Below are positions 53,322 to 62,970 of a DNA stretch of 64,000 nucleotides, piece after piece. The translations under genes and the position numbers were made by a program. The stretch is taken from contig NZ_FPAP01000005.1 of NCBI RefSeq assembly GCF_900116415.1, forward strand, positions 62,001 to 126,000, given 5' to 3'. Each line of letters starts with the position of its first letter. The first letter of the stretch is position 1. Under the pieces are notes generated by a model. The model saw only the letters and a program-made list of their open reading frames with translations. It did not search any database and had not been told where the DNA came from. Source of the stretch: Chryseobacterium formosense (GTDB taxonomy: Bacteria > Bacteroidota > Bacteroidia > Flavobacteriales > Weeksellaceae).

Positions 53322-54188
53322 ATGAAACTATATCCTATACAATGTGGAAAATTTAAGCTCGACGGTGGAGCGATGTTTGGAGTCGTCCCAAAGAGTCTGT
53401 GGGAAAAAACCAATCCTGCAGACGAAAAAAATCTAATTGAACTGGGAACACGTTCTCTTCTTGTGGAAGACGGGAAAAAATTGATATTAATAGATTGCGG
53501 TCTTGGAAACAAACAGGACGATAAATTTTTCGGGCATTATTCGCTTTGGGGAGACGACAATTTAGACAAAAACTTAAAAAAATATGGTTTCGTAAGAGAA
53601 GACATCACCGATGTTTTCTTAACCCACCTTCATTTCGACCACTGCGGTGGCGCAATTGAATGGAACGATGACAAAACAGGTTACAGACCAGCATTCAAAA
53701 ATGCACAGTTCTGGACGAACGAAAACCATTGGCAATGGGCTACCGAACCTAATGCAAGGGAAAAAGCGAGCTTCTTGAGGGAAAATATTATTCCGATTCA
53801 GGAGAGTGGACAACTGAACTTTTTACCACTTCCTCAAAACGGAAATTATGGGTTTGCTCCGGATCTGAAAATGGATGTAATTTTTGTTGATGGTCATACT
53901 GAAAAACAAATGCTTCCTGTACTTCAATATCAGGAAAAAACGATTGTTTTTGCGGCGGATTTAATTCCTACAGCAGGACACATTCCTCATGTGTATGTGA
54001 TGGGTTATGATACAAGACCACTTTTAACTTTAGAAGAAAAAGGAAAATTTCTGAAACAATGTGTAGATAATGATTATCTGTTGTTTTTCGAGCACGATGC
54101 TCATCACGAATTGGCAAGTCTTAAAATGACTGAAAAAGGGGTAAGACTGGATGAGACTTTTAGTTTTAATGATGTTTTTGGATATTAA
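53322..54188 (+). CDS. MBL-fold metallo-hydrolase
   Basis: 288 residues with the metallo-beta-lactamase motif THLHFDHCGG (His102, His104, Asp106, His107), a later His in VDGHTEKQM, Asp in FAADLIPTAGHIPH, and HDAHHE near the end. Two zinc or iron ions are likely. It hydrolyses an unknown ester, lactone or thioester; the layout is like quorum-quenching lactonases and related hydrolases. 20 bases after the previous gene, 9 before coaE. Confidence 0.85.
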   Translation: MKLYPIQCGKFKLDGGAMFGVVPKSLWEKTNPADEKNLIELGTRSLLVEDGKKLILIDCGLGNKQDDKFFGHYSLWGDDNLDKNLKKYGFVREDITDVFLTHLHFDHCGGAIEWNDDKTGYRPAFKNAQFWTNENHWQWATEPNAREKASFLRENIIPIQESGQLNFLPLPQNGNYGFAPDLKMDVIFVDGHTEKQMLPVLQYQEKTIVFAADLIPTAGHIPHVYVMGYDTRPLLTLEEKGKFLKQCVDNDYLLFFEHDAHHELASLKMTEKGVRLDETFSFNDVFGY

Positions 54189-54197
54189 TTTTTAATT

Positions 54198-54833
54198 ATG
54201 GAAGAACTACATTCAGAAACCCAGAAATTAGAACCTGACCCGTTATCTGCTCCCAAAATCATTGGTTTGACAGGCGGAATAGGTTCCGGAAAAACTACTG
54301 TTGCCAAATTCATTGAAGAATGCGGATTCCCAGTGTATTACTCGGATGACAGAGCAAAAGATATTGTGAATGATAATGAGGATTTAAAGCTAAAAATCAA
54401 AGAACTTTTAGGTAATGAGGCTTATGATGAAAATGGTTTTTACAACCGAAAATTCGTTGCTGAAAAGGTTTTTAATAATAAAGATTTACTGCAAAGCTTA
54501 AACGGAATCATCCATCCGGCAGTTCGAATTGATTTTGAAGATTGGGTAAAGAAACAAAAAAAGTATCTTGTTTTTAAAGAGACTGCGTTATTGTTTGAAT
54601 TAAAACTAAATCTTCAATGTTATCGTTCAGTCTTAGTTACTGCAGAGGATAATTTCAGAATTAAAAGGGTAATGGATCGTGACGGAAAGACCTACAGAGA
54701 AGTACAAGCTGTTATGGAAAAACAAATGCCTGAAAAGGACAAAATAAAACTTGCCGACTGCGTTATCTACAACAATACTAATCTTGAAGATTTAAAAGAA
54801 CAAACGGAAAAAATTATCTTTGATATAGAATAA
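54198..54833 (+). CDS. coaE: Dephospho-CoA kinase
   Basis: 211 residues. P-loop GLTGGIGSGKTT (23-34) after an unusual 20-residue N-terminal extension (EELHSETQKLEPDP). YSDDRAKDIV and IIHPAVR are the substrate-binding motifs. It adds the 3'-phosphate in the last step of CoA synthesis. An internal Met start before the P-loop is not available, so the extension seems real. Confidence 0.95.
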   Translation: MEELHSETQKLEPDPLSAPKIIGLTGGIGSGKTTVAKFIEECGFPVYYSDDRAKDIVNDNEDLKLKIKELLGNEAYDENGFYNRKFVAEKVFNNKDLLQSLNGIIHPAVRIDFEDWVKKQKKYLVFKETALLFELKLNLQCYRSVLVTAEDNFRIKRVMDRDGKTYREVQAVMEKQMPEKDKIKLADCVIYNNTNLEDLKEQTEKIIFDIE

Positions 54834-54869
54834 ACAAAGTCCCGCTGAAAATTTCAGAGGGACTTTTGT
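54834..54869 (+). terminator. coaE terminator
   Basis: ACAAAGTCCC and GGGACTTTTGT pair with TGAAA/TTTCA inside, followed by T-rich sequence; it begins at the coaE stop. Confidence 0.75.
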
Positions 54870-54900
54870 TTTACTTAATTTTAAAAATATTGCCAAAAAA

Positions 54901-54924
54901 TAAGCTCTCATTTCTGAGAGCTTA
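54901..54924 (-). terminator. Terminator of the Fn3 surface-protein gene
   Basis: TAAGCTCTCA and TGAGAGCTTA form a perfect 10-bp stem with a 4-nt loop, followed on the minus strand by a T-rich run; 16 bases past the stop. Confidence 0.8.
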
Positions 54925-54940
54925 TCTTATTTATTGATTA

Positions 54941-57900
54941 TTATTCTTTGATGAATTTTTTCTGGGCAGTACCCTGAACATCATCAATATCTATTACATA
55001 TACTCCATTGATCAATCTGCTCACGTCGATCTTATTGTTTAAGATCACACCGCTTGAAACTAACTGACCTGCAGCACTGTAAATCTTATAATTAGCTTTC
55101 TTGCTAACATTCTTAACATTCAACACTGATTTTACAGGGTTTGGATAGATAAGAATTTCGTCTTGGTTCACTGTATTCGCTGAAGGTAATTTAGAGATTC
55201 TTACAGTATAATCTTCTACTTCCCCGTTAGCAAAGTTTGTACAGTTTACAGGAATACCGTCTTTTGACATTGCAACTCTCATCACAACATATTTGTCGGT
55301 AGAGCCTACATAAGCGTTAGCAGGAACACCAAATGTCGCACTCGCTGTTGCATTTGTATTCGGACCATCAGCTAAAATTCTTTCATTTAGATCGAAAGTT
55401 CCGCTTCTGTCAAAGTCAATCCAAACAGAAACTCCTGCATTTGCTCCAGAAGACATTGTTTTATCAACAATAATCTGGTTACCTACAGACCCTTGAATCA
55501 TATCGATGAATTTCACCGGGTTGGCTGTAAAGTCTGAATAAGGAGCTCCAGCAGTAGCATTTGTCATTTCAGGCTTACCTGTCGGTTTAGCAGTAACTTT
55601 TGAAATAAATTCTGTAGCTGCACTACCAGATTGCATCGGACAATATACTACTGTAGGTGTAGTGAAATAATATAATGGCGTAAAGTTACCCGGAGTACCA
55701 CTACAAATGTTTGCAACCTGCATTTCATATTTAGTCAATTCTAATAATCCAACCAAAGTATGAGTGTTTGTGTTAACATTTACGTTAGTCCAGCTTGGAA
55801 TTCCAACTTTTCTATATCTTAAAATATAAGTATTTGTAGCTCCAGGACCTGTATAAGCATCCCAAACAACTTCAGCAGTTGTAGGAGTCAACTGATTGAT
55901 CGTTAATCCCGGAGGCGGAATTTCGCAAACTCTTACTGTAGTAAACACCTGAGATGTAGACCATGGGTTAGGAGTTGTAGATCCGATACATGTATTTCGT
56001 ATCCTTACTTCATAGGTTTTATAAGAACTTAAACCTTGCAGCAAATAGCTATTTGCCGGTGGTTGTGGTGTTGAAGGTAAAACAGGGTTCCATACTGGAG
56101 CACCTACTTCTTTCCATTGCAATTCATAAGTAGAACCAGCTGCAAGTGGATTCCATGTTATTAAAGCAGATGTAGGGGTAATATTACTAATTGTAATATT
56201 CGGAGGAGTAGGATCACATCTTGTTGTAAACTCATTATGAGAGAAAACTCCAACATTTGTTGTATTACAAACCGCAGCAACTTCTACTTCATAAAGTGTA
56301 TATGATAGCAAACCTTGTAATTGATAAGTATTATTTGGTGTTAAAACACCTGCCACACCGATCGGGCCAGTCGTAGGCAACCATTGGGTAGAACCTACCG
56401 GTCTGTATCTAATTTGATAAGATGCTCCTCCCGGATCCTGTGGCCAAACTATCGTTGCAGAATTGTGTGTAATAGAAGCCGGAGTTACAGTAACAACTGG
56501 TGTATCTGTACTACAAACTCTTAATATAATATTATCTACTGCTGCCGGTGGCTGTGTACCTCCACTGCCATCATTTCTCCATTCAAATACCAAACGCATA
56601 ACCGTTCCGGCAAAACCACTTACATTTAAGCTGTTATTAGAAAAATTCTGCCATGCAGTACCTTGAAGGTTAAACTGTCCCACTTGAATTCTACCCGTTG
56701 CAGCACCAATTTGTGTTCCAGGAGTAGGCAAAAAGTTAGATGGAACCAACCATACTCTTAGGTAATCATAATGTGTACTACCAATTGATTCTCCCTGTGC
56801 TTTCCAGTCGAAAGAGAAGTTTGCAATTGTTGTTCCGGCAGGAATTAAAATATCTCTATATGCTTGTGTAACAGAAGTATTTGATGTTGAATAAGCATTC
56901 GTTGTTCCAGTGGTGTTTGAAATATAGATCGAGTTACCTGTATTCCCTGTTGCAGAACCGTAAACCCATTTATTGGTTTGCGTTCCATTTAAGAATCCAA
57001 AATCATTTGGTCCTGTAAATGGCTGAATATATGGTAAGGTTGCAGGAATTTGCGTCGTCATCACCGAAACCGGTTCTGATAAATCACTTTGATCTGTAGC
57101 ACTACAAATAGCCTTAACCCATATGTTATATACTGTTGATGGGCTTAGACCCGGAACAGTATAACTCGTACTTGTTCCCGGAATACCTGTTACCTGTGGA
57201 GTAGTAGGCGGAGTAGTAGTGGTGCTGTAATAAATTTCATATCCGGCAGGGTTAGTTGTAGGTGCATTCCAAGAAATTTGTGCTGTATTTCCTGTAGTAC
57301 CTGTTGATACTACACCTAACGGTTCTATACAGGTAGGAGCCACTCTCAATCTGAAATCGTCAACTCCCAAGTACCAAGGAGTACCATTAGATGAAACATT
57401 TAACCCAAAAGTATAATTTCCTGTAGTCGTTGGTGTATAGAAAATTTTATGTTGCGTGTAAGCCGCTGTACCTTGAGTCGCCGTAATAAATGTGGTGAGA
57501 TTTGTAGCGCCCGTCATACTCTGAGCCGTATTAACCAATACATTTCCGGTAAAACCGATCAAGTTAGTTGCTGTTCCACCAGTATGGTAGTAGAATGAAA
57601 ACTCGTAAGTAGTTCCCGCGTTTAGCGTAAATGATGGAGTCCACAATTGACTTGGGTTTGTATTGCTGTACTGAATTCTCATATAATTCGGCGCAGATCT
57701 AGGACCAGGTGATGTTGTAGAGGCAGCAGCACTTGAAGACACCCAAGAGTACGTTCCGGCAACCTGAACCCAGCATGGAGGAACAATGCCTGTACCAATA
57801 GGAGTCAGTGTATTGAAATTCTCAGTCCATGGTAATACAGTAACCGCGTTACATACTGTTCTAAAATTTCTTTCTGTACATGATGCTGATGATCCTCCTG

Positions 57901-59032
57901 CATTGTAAGAATTTACTCTGTAGAAGTACTGCGTATTATTTTGAAGTGCAGTAGGGAATGTGTATGATGTAACATTTCCCAAATCTACATTATTTAAAAC
58001 CTGAGTTCCATTTGTAGTTGTTCCAACTGTCAATCGATAACCTGTAGCACCGGTTACCGCAGCCCAAGTAATGGTTGGCGTTGTAGAAACTCCTACTGCA
58101 CCAGCTGCAGGAGCAGATACCGCAGGACAAGGAATTGTTTGAGTTGTAAAACTTCTCACAGAACATGCTGCAGACGGATTAGTAGCACTATAAGAGCTTA
58201 TCGTATAATAATATTGAGTATTATACTGCAATCCTGCCGCTGCTGGAATTGTAAACGTTGTCACATTTCCAAGATCTTGATTGTTGATAATATTAGTACC
58301 ACCAGATGTTGTACCCACTGACAATCGATAACCTGTTGCTCCACTCACTGAATTCCAAGTAATTGCTGGTGTTAAACTAACACCAGTTGCAGCTGCTGCC
58401 GGAGCAGTCACTGTAGGACATGCAGGAATAGGACTTGGAGCTAATCCTAAAATAGTTGTTGCTGAATTATAGTTATTCCTACCTAATGCCGTTGGTGGTG
58501 CCGCCGGATTAGGATTTGTAGGATCACTTCTATAATAGATCGATCTATTGGTAGCGGTAGTATAAACATACATCGCTTCCGCAAAATTGTTCGAGTCATA
58601 ATCCGGAGAAGTTTCTCTTGCTGCTATGACTAAGTTATCGGTATTGTTATATGCAAAAGGTGTTGGCAATGTGATTTCGACAACCCCTGCATTATTTGTA
58701 ACCGTACCTATAAAAACCTGAGTCAGAGAAGTTACAGGAATCCAATCTGTATTAGAATCAAAAGTATTTTTTGTTGTATGTCCTAAATACACCGTCCAAC
58801 TCGCAGAGTTGGTAAGGGTAGCAGATGAACTTAAATAAAATCTCAGGCCAGTAATATTTCCGGCAGCTGCAGCATTAATTTCAGTTTTAGGAAAAATCTG
58901 CTGAACATAAGAATATCCATAATATGTACTGATGGGGGCAATCCCCGTCGTAGTACTTCCTACACCCAAATTTATCTGGGCATTGATGCATGTGACTATA
59001 AACAATAGCCACGAGAATAGAAATTTCTTCAT
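54941..59032 (-). CDS. Multidomain Fn3 surface protein with T9SS type A sorting domain
   Basis: 1363 residues. Signal peptide ends INAQ. An N-terminal beta-sandwich region (20-200) is followed by repeated fibronectin type III-like domains (CPTVTAPAAAATGVSLTPAITWNSVSGATGYRLSV and repeats), two anchor-J/jelly-roll regions (near 400-560 and 660-830, starting LPWTENF and LPYIQPF), more Fn3 repeats, a GEVED domain (near 1180-1290, VEDYTVRI) and the Por sorting domain (YPNPVKSVLNV ... KFIKE). It is secreted by T9SS to the cell surface. Role: probably adhesion or polymer binding. Its C-terminal sequence is close to that of the metallopeptidase upstream. A 387-base gap precedes its start. Confidence 0.85.
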   Translation of the reverse strand: MKKFLFSWLLFIVTCINAQINLGVGSTTTGIAPISTYYGYSYVQQIFPKTEINAAAAGNITGLRFYLSSSATLTNSASWTVYLGHTTKNTFDSNTDWIPVTSLTQVFIGTVTNNAGVVEITLPTPFAYNNTDNLVIAARETSPDYDSNNFAEAMYVYTTATNRSIYYRSDPTNPNPAAPPTALGRNNYNSATTILGLAPSPIPACPTVTAPAAAATGVSLTPAITWNSVSGATGYRLSVGTTSGGTNIINNQDLGNVTTFTIPAAAGLQYNTQYYYTISSYSATNPSAACSVRSFTTQTIPCPAVSAPAAGAVGVSTTPTITWAAVTGATGYRLTVGTTTNGTQVLNNVDLGNVTSYTFPTALQNNTQYFYRVNSYNAGGSSASCTERNFRTVCNAVTVLPWTENFNTLTPIGTGIVPPCWVQVAGTYSWVSSSAAASTTSPGPRSAPNYMRIQYSNTNPSQLWTPSFTLNAGTTYEFSFYYHTGGTATNLIGFTGNVLVNTAQSMTGATNLTTFITATQGTAAYTQHKIFYTPTTTGNYTFGLNVSSNGTPWYLGVDDFRLRVAPTCIEPLGVVSTGTTGNTAQISWNAPTTNPAGYEIYYSTTTTPPTTPQVTGIPGTSTSYTVPGLSPSTVYNIWVKAICSATDQSDLSEPVSVMTTQIPATLPYIQPFTGPNDFGFLNGTQTNKWVYGSATGNTGNSIYISNTTGTTNAYSTSNTSVTQAYRDILIPAGTTIANFSFDWKAQGESIGSTHYDYLRVWLVPSNFLPTPGTQIGAATGRIQVGQFNLQGTAWQNFSNNSLNVSGFAGTVMRLVFEWRNDGSGGTQPPAAVDNIILRVCSTDTPVVTVTPASITHNSATIVWPQDPGGASYQIRYRPVGSTQWLPTTGPIGVAGVLTPNNTYQLQGLLSYTLYEVEVAAVCNTTNVGVFSHNEFTTRCDPTPPNITISNITPTSALITWNPLAAGSTYELQWKEVGAPVWNPVLPSTPQPPANSYLLQGLSSYKTYEVRIRNTCIGSTTPNPWSTSQVFTTVRVCEIPPPGLTINQLTPTTAEVVWDAYTGPGATNTYILRYRKVGIPSWTNVNVNTNTHTLVGLLELTKYEMQVANICSGTPGNFTPLYYFTTPTVVYCPMQSGSAATEFISKVTAKPTGKPEMTNATAGAPYSDFTANPVKFIDMIQGSVGNQIIVDKTMSSGANAGVSVWIDFDRSGTFDLNERILADGPNTNATASATFGVPANAYVGSTDKYVVMRVAMSKDGIPVNCTNFANGEVEDYTVRISKLPSANTVNQDEILIYPNPVKSVLNVKNVSKKANYKIYSAAGQLVSSGVILNNKIDVSRLINGVYVIDIDDVQGTAQKKFIKE

Positions 59033-59278
59033 AAATAGTAAAAAATTAAAAATACAATGAAGTGGTATTACGTTTTAAGTAAATCAGTGAATTCATTTCT
59101 GTAATTACTGATTCTATTTTTTCTAAAAACGCCAACAGGTACATATTTCGTATCTGGCTGACATAGAATTTAGTCTGGTGCAACAACACGTTTCGATGTA
59201 AAAAACGGCTTATCAAGCAACGTTGATGCAGTAAAAATGTAGAAGATTTCCTCATAGGCAAAATTTATTTAATCAATA

Positions 59279-59286
59279 CAAATCTA
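59279..59286 (-). promoter_or_regulatory. -7 element before the Fn3 surface-protein gene
   Basis: TAGATTTG on the minus strand. The transcript would start about 240 bases before the gene. No TTG at normal spacing, so moderate trust. Confidence 0.35.
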
Positions 59287-59371
59287 ATCAATTTTAATAA
59301 CAATAAATACATTTACATATATTTTTTTAATAGTAATTAACTAAACACAACTAAAAACTAAAATAATAAAA

Positions 59372-59397
59372 AAATCCCCAGACAATTCTGAGGATTT
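59372..59397 (-). terminator. Terminator of the metallopeptidase gene
   Basis: AAATCCCCAGA and TCTGAGGATTT form an 11-bp stem with one mismatch and a 4-nt loop, followed by a T-run on the minus strand; 23 bases past the stop. Confidence 0.85.
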
Positions 59398-59419
59398 ATA
59401 AGTATTAAAAACGAAGGTT

Positions 59420-62353
59420 TTATTTTTTAATGAACTTGCTATTAAATTTCTCTTTTCCTTTATCTTCAATAGAAATTACATAAGCTCCTTTAATTAATGA
59501 TGATACATTAATTTTTCCACTTAAAATATTTCCACTAGAAATTAACTGGCCTGCTGCGCTATAAATTTTATACATCGCTTTATCAGAAACTTTTGTTACA
59601 TTCAAGAAATCTGTTGCAGGATTTGGATAGATTTGAATTCCATTATTTTTTACAGTACCAGATTCATTTGTAGCCAAATTACCAGTGATTACAACATTAT
59701 AATCTTCAAACTCACCTAAATAATTTGCATAATTACCGCATGCTCCTATCAAAGATACACCTGCAGAATTTACGTATAGCATACCAACTCTCATTCTTAA
59801 TCCAAGACCTTGAACTGCATTATTTGGAACTGTGAATGCGAAGGTAAGAGGATTTGGAGTACCATTAGCGGTAGGAGATGTCAGTATTCTCTCTGACTCT
59901 TCAAAAACACCATTCCTATTGTAATCCATCCATACAGATGTTGCTGCAGGATAAGGCCCACCAGGACTTTGCAAGTAAGCTCTAGTAATTGATAATGTAT
60001 ACGTAGCACCAGAATTTAAATTAATCTGTAATGCAGGATTAGAAACATAGCTAGTATAAGTACTTGCACCTGATGCATTAGTCATATTAGCCAAACTTAC
60101 ATTTGAAATATAATCATCAGTAGCACCCCCTGAAACTACTGGACAATAAGTGGTCATTGCTGTTGTAGTAAAGTTAGAAGAAGCGGAGAAGCTACCTTGA
60201 GTTCCACTACAAACAGTTGCTATTTGTACTTCATAAGCAGTACCATCAAGAAGATTCGGAAGTACAATAGTTGTTGACGATGTCGTCAAAGTCGTCCAAC
60301 TCGTATCAACAATCTTTTTATATCTGACTACAAAAGTAGCATTCGCAACTGGCGCCCAGTTCACTGTTGCAGAACTAGTTGTAACATTATTAACTACAAT
60401 ACTTGATGGTGCAGTACCATTACAAGGAGCAAATTGAGTTACAGTAATAGATTTTATCGCATAAAATACATTTCCAATTGAAGATACTCTCACTTTAATC
60501 GTTTGACCATTCATAGATGATGCAAACGTGAAATTTTCTGTTCCGTCATTAGGTGTAGAAGCGCTCAAAACAGTCCAAGTAGCACCATTATCAACAGTAT
60601 AGTCAATTTTAACATTAGCAACATTGTATGGTGCAGCATTAGTTCCTGCTACATCCCATTCAATTGGAGTAGGAATACTGATGTTTGCAAAAATTGTATT
60701 TAGTTTAAATGGACCTTCATTACCTACAACAATAGTTTGTTCAGCAAATTGAGTTTGTTGTTGTGTTGCTATAGGATTATTATCCCTTACTGTAACCGAA
60801 AACTTTGTAGTTCTAGCAACTTTTGAAACTGATTCCCATTCATCGTTAGAGTTATCTAAAACTCCATTTAAAACTGATGCTAACTTAGGAAAATATCTTG
60901 TAGCACTAGCTGTAGGCACCAATGACCTAAAAGTTGCCCCTGTAGTCGTAGATCCAATATTTGTTTTATTAATTACAACTGAAGCATTATCTACTTGCTC
61001 CCACATATAAGTAAGCGGGTCATTTTCTGGATCTGTGGCAGAAGCAGTTAAAACAAACGCAGTTCCTTTAGGAATATTATATGTAGGTAAAGCAGCGATT
61101 ACTGGTGGATTATTATTAATCGTAGTTTCCACATCACAAGTTTTTACATTCAAATTATTCTGAATCTGAAGTATACTTACTTTATGAAAGAATGGATCAG
61201 AATTTGTCTGTACATCAGTAGTTGCACCTGTAATTCCGGCATACCCCATAATTGTAGATCCTGAGCCTGGTTCAACATTGGTACCGGATCCTTCTAAAGC
61301 ATGTGCAAATGTATGATTACCTCCCAATTGGTGACCCATTTCATGAGCTACAAAATCAATATCAAAACCAGGACCTACAGGACTTGTACTTTGTGTAAAA
61401 CCTGATCCTTTTGCAGTTGTTGTTGGTGTTGCTGGGTTTATACATACACAGCCAATACATCCTGCATTTCCATTATTTCCCGCAGCATTAAATACATGCC
61501 CGATATCATAATTATCATTTCCTACTATCGATGTTAAAGTTTGTTGCAACTGTACATTTAAGTTACCTGTGTAAGGATCTTGAGCAGCATTAGTGTAAAT
61601 AATGGCAGGATAATTCTGAATATTTAAGTGCAAAGCTAAATCTTTTTCAAAAACCCCATTTACTCTCGTCATTGTTGTATTCATAGCAGCAAGTGCTAAA
61701 GCAACTGTTCCACCATGGAATGCTGTATATTCACCTGTTGCAGACAATGCCAATCTCATCGTTCTGTATTTTTTATCAGAACTTTTAGAAAAATCGGTTG
61801 GTTGATTGGTAAATACCTGACCACTTTGTTGAAGCTCTTTCATCTGAGTAATCGCAGCTGTTCCTTCTGAAGTATTACAAACAAAAGCTTTTCCGTCTTT
61901 TGATGATTTATGATAAACTCCATAAACAGTTTTATCACTATTTTGTGCATCAATAAATTCGTAAGTACCATTATTGATAACCATTGAGCTAAAATCATTC
62001 GGAGACACTGAGAATCTAAGGAATTTAGTTGGATTATCCACACTAACACCTACATACGAACCCAATTGATATTGATCTGCCAATTCTTTTACCATTACAG
62101 GGAAGCTATATACTGCAAATCTCTCCATTTTACCTTTTATATTAGGTAATGAAATATAGACTGGTTTTGCAACGGGTCCGGTTTCTTGAGCATCTTTTAA
62201 TTGTGATTTTAATAAGTTAAGATCCAATTTAAAATGCTGTGAGATTGATCCTGGAACAATCTCTTTACTTCTACTTATAGTTATTGGTGACCACTGTGCA
62301 ATAGCGGAACCACCAAGTAAACTACAAAATAAAGCAGTAATGAGTTTTTTCAT
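59420..62353 (-). CDS. Reprolysin-like metallopeptidase with T9SS type A sorting domain
   Basis: 977 residues. Signal peptide ends AIAQ. Propeptide-like region about 20-190. The metzincin zinc site HEMGHQLGGNH is at 337-347 (His337, catalytic Glu338, His341, His347), with a later Met-turn (GSTIMGYAG). Then come a beta region that resembles a proprotein-processing or PKD-like domain (410-530), an Fn3 domain (about 650-735), a GEVED domain (about 740-890, EDYNVVI) and the sorting domain (IYPNPATDFLNV ... KFIKK). A secreted zinc protease of the kind abundant in Chryseobacterium. It has a -7 element at 62383-62390 and its own terminator. Confidence 0.9.
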   Translation of the reverse strand: MKKLITALFCSLLGGSAIAQWSPITISRSKEIVPGSISQHFKLDLNLLKSQLKDAQETGPVAKPVYISLPNIKGKMERFAVYSFPVMVKELADQYQLGSYVGVSVDNPTKFLRFSVSPNDFSSMVINNGTYEFIDAQNSDKTVYGVYHKSSKDGKAFVCNTSEGTAAITQMKELQQSGQVFTNQPTDFSKSSDKKYRTMRLALSATGEYTAFHGGTVALALAAMNTTMTRVNGVFEKDLALHLNIQNYPAIIYTNAAQDPYTGNLNVQLQQTLTSIVGNDNYDIGHVFNAAGNNGNAGCIGCVCINPATPTTTAKGSGFTQSTSPVGPGFDIDFVAHEMGHQLGGNHTFAHALEGSGTNVEPGSGSTIMGYAGITGATTDVQTNSDPFFHKVSILQIQNNLNVKTCDVETTINNNPPVIAALPTYNIPKGTAFVLTASATDPENDPLTYMWEQVDNASVVINKTNIGSTTTGATFRSLVPTASATRYFPKLASVLNGVLDNSNDEWESVSKVARTTKFSVTVRDNNPIATQQQTQFAEQTIVVGNEGPFKLNTIFANISIPTPIEWDVAGTNAAPYNVANVKIDYTVDNGATWTVLSASTPNDGTENFTFASSMNGQTIKVRVSSIGNVFYAIKSITVTQFAPCNGTAPSSIVVNNVTTSSATVNWAPVANATFVVRYKKIVDTSWTTLTTSSTTIVLPNLLDGTAYEVQIATVCSGTQGSFSASSNFTTTAMTTYCPVVSGGATDDYISNVSLANMTNASGASTYTSYVSNPALQINLNSGATYTLSITRAYLQSPGGPYPAATSVWMDYNRNGVFEESERILTSPTANGTPNPLTFAFTVPNNAVQGLGLRMRVGMLYVNSAGVSLIGACGNYANYLGEFEDYNVVITGNLATNESGTVKNNGIQIYPNPATDFLNVTKVSDKAMYKIYSAAGQLISSGNILSGKINVSSLIKGAYVISIEDKGKEKFNSKFIKK

Positions 62354-62382
62354 ACTATTTTAGAATTAATTTAAATCTTTCG

Positions 62383-62390
62383 CAAATATA
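62383..62390 (-). promoter_or_regulatory. -7 element of the metallopeptidase promoter
   Basis: TATATTTG on the minus strand, 29 bases before the ATG. No TTG at 19-20 bases; an AT-rich tract takes its place. Confidence 0.45.
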
Positions 62391-62503
62391 ATATAAATTA
62401 CATTTACATTAATATTCTATTAATTTTATTTAAAAAAAATCATTAATTTGCTTAGAATACAACAAAATTTTTATTTTAACCCATTATCAAAAAACAAATT
62501 ACA

Positions 62504-62950
62504 ATGAAATATATTACGATATTTTTGTTAATAATATCCGCAATACTATTGAATTGCAAATCAAAGAGTACTTCTACTAAAAAATTAAAATTGAGTACAG
62601 AAAAAATTTCTTTAACAGAACGAACGAGGGGTACAAACCGTATCTTCATCTTAACAAATGGCAAGCTTGAAACAGCTTTAAACGGAAATAGTAAAACAGA
62701 AGAAATTACACAGGATAACTGGGCAAAAATTTCTGAGGCTGCTGAAAAGATTAATTTAGAAGGAATCTCAAAACTTGAATCACCATCGACGAAAAGATAC
62801 AGCGACGCAGCTTTCGCTTCTTCTATTACTATTACTAAAAACGGAACTGATTATCAATCTTCAGAATTCGATGCAGGAAATCCTCCTATTGAACTGAAAA
62901 ATCTTTATGATGAAATGAAGAAAGTAATAGAAACAAAAAAGAGCAAGTAA
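62504..62950 (+). CDS. Small lipoprotein, unknown function
   Basis: 148 residues. Lipobox LLNC with Cys18. The rest is soluble: a Ser/Thr/Lys linker, then alternating strands and a long helix near the C-terminus (LKNLYDEMKKVIETKK). No family recognised. A lone plus-strand gene between the metallopeptidase and DUF6048. Its 3' end lies inside a terminator shared with the DUF6048 gene. Confidence 0.7.
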   Translation: MKYITIFLLIISAILLNCKSKSTSTKKLKLSTEKISLTERTRGTNRIFILTNGKLETALNGNSKTEEITQDNWAKISEAAEKINLEGISKLESPSTKRYSDAAFASSITITKNGTDYQSSEFDAGNPPIELKNLYDEMKKVIETKKSK

Positions 62951-62968
62951 AACCTGCTCTTTTTTTTA
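62936..62968. terminator. Two-sided terminator at lipoprotein / DUF6048
   Basis: AAAAAGAGCA and TGCTCTTTTT form a 10-bp stem with a 10-nt loop; T-run on the plus strand, with an A-run that is a T-run on the minus strand. It starts within the last codons of the lipoprotein gene. Confidence 0.8.
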
Positions 62969-62970
62969 TT

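Larger units (their letters stand above)
59033..59419. other. Leader and terminator region between T9SS genes
   Basis: 387 bases between two same-strand genes. It includes the terminator of the metallopeptidase (59372-59397), a -7 element TAGATTTG (59286..59279) for the Fn3 gene, and a leader with a weak 71-codon frame (59261..59046) that starts near the predicted transcript 5' end and stops 13 bases before the Fn3 gene. That frame shows no family features and I do not count it as a gene. Confidence 0.5.

Noticed and set aside
54941..59032. SprB-type gliding adhesin
   Set aside because: Fn3 and anchor-J domains with a type A sorting domain; no SprB-like long repeats and no gliding genes nearby.
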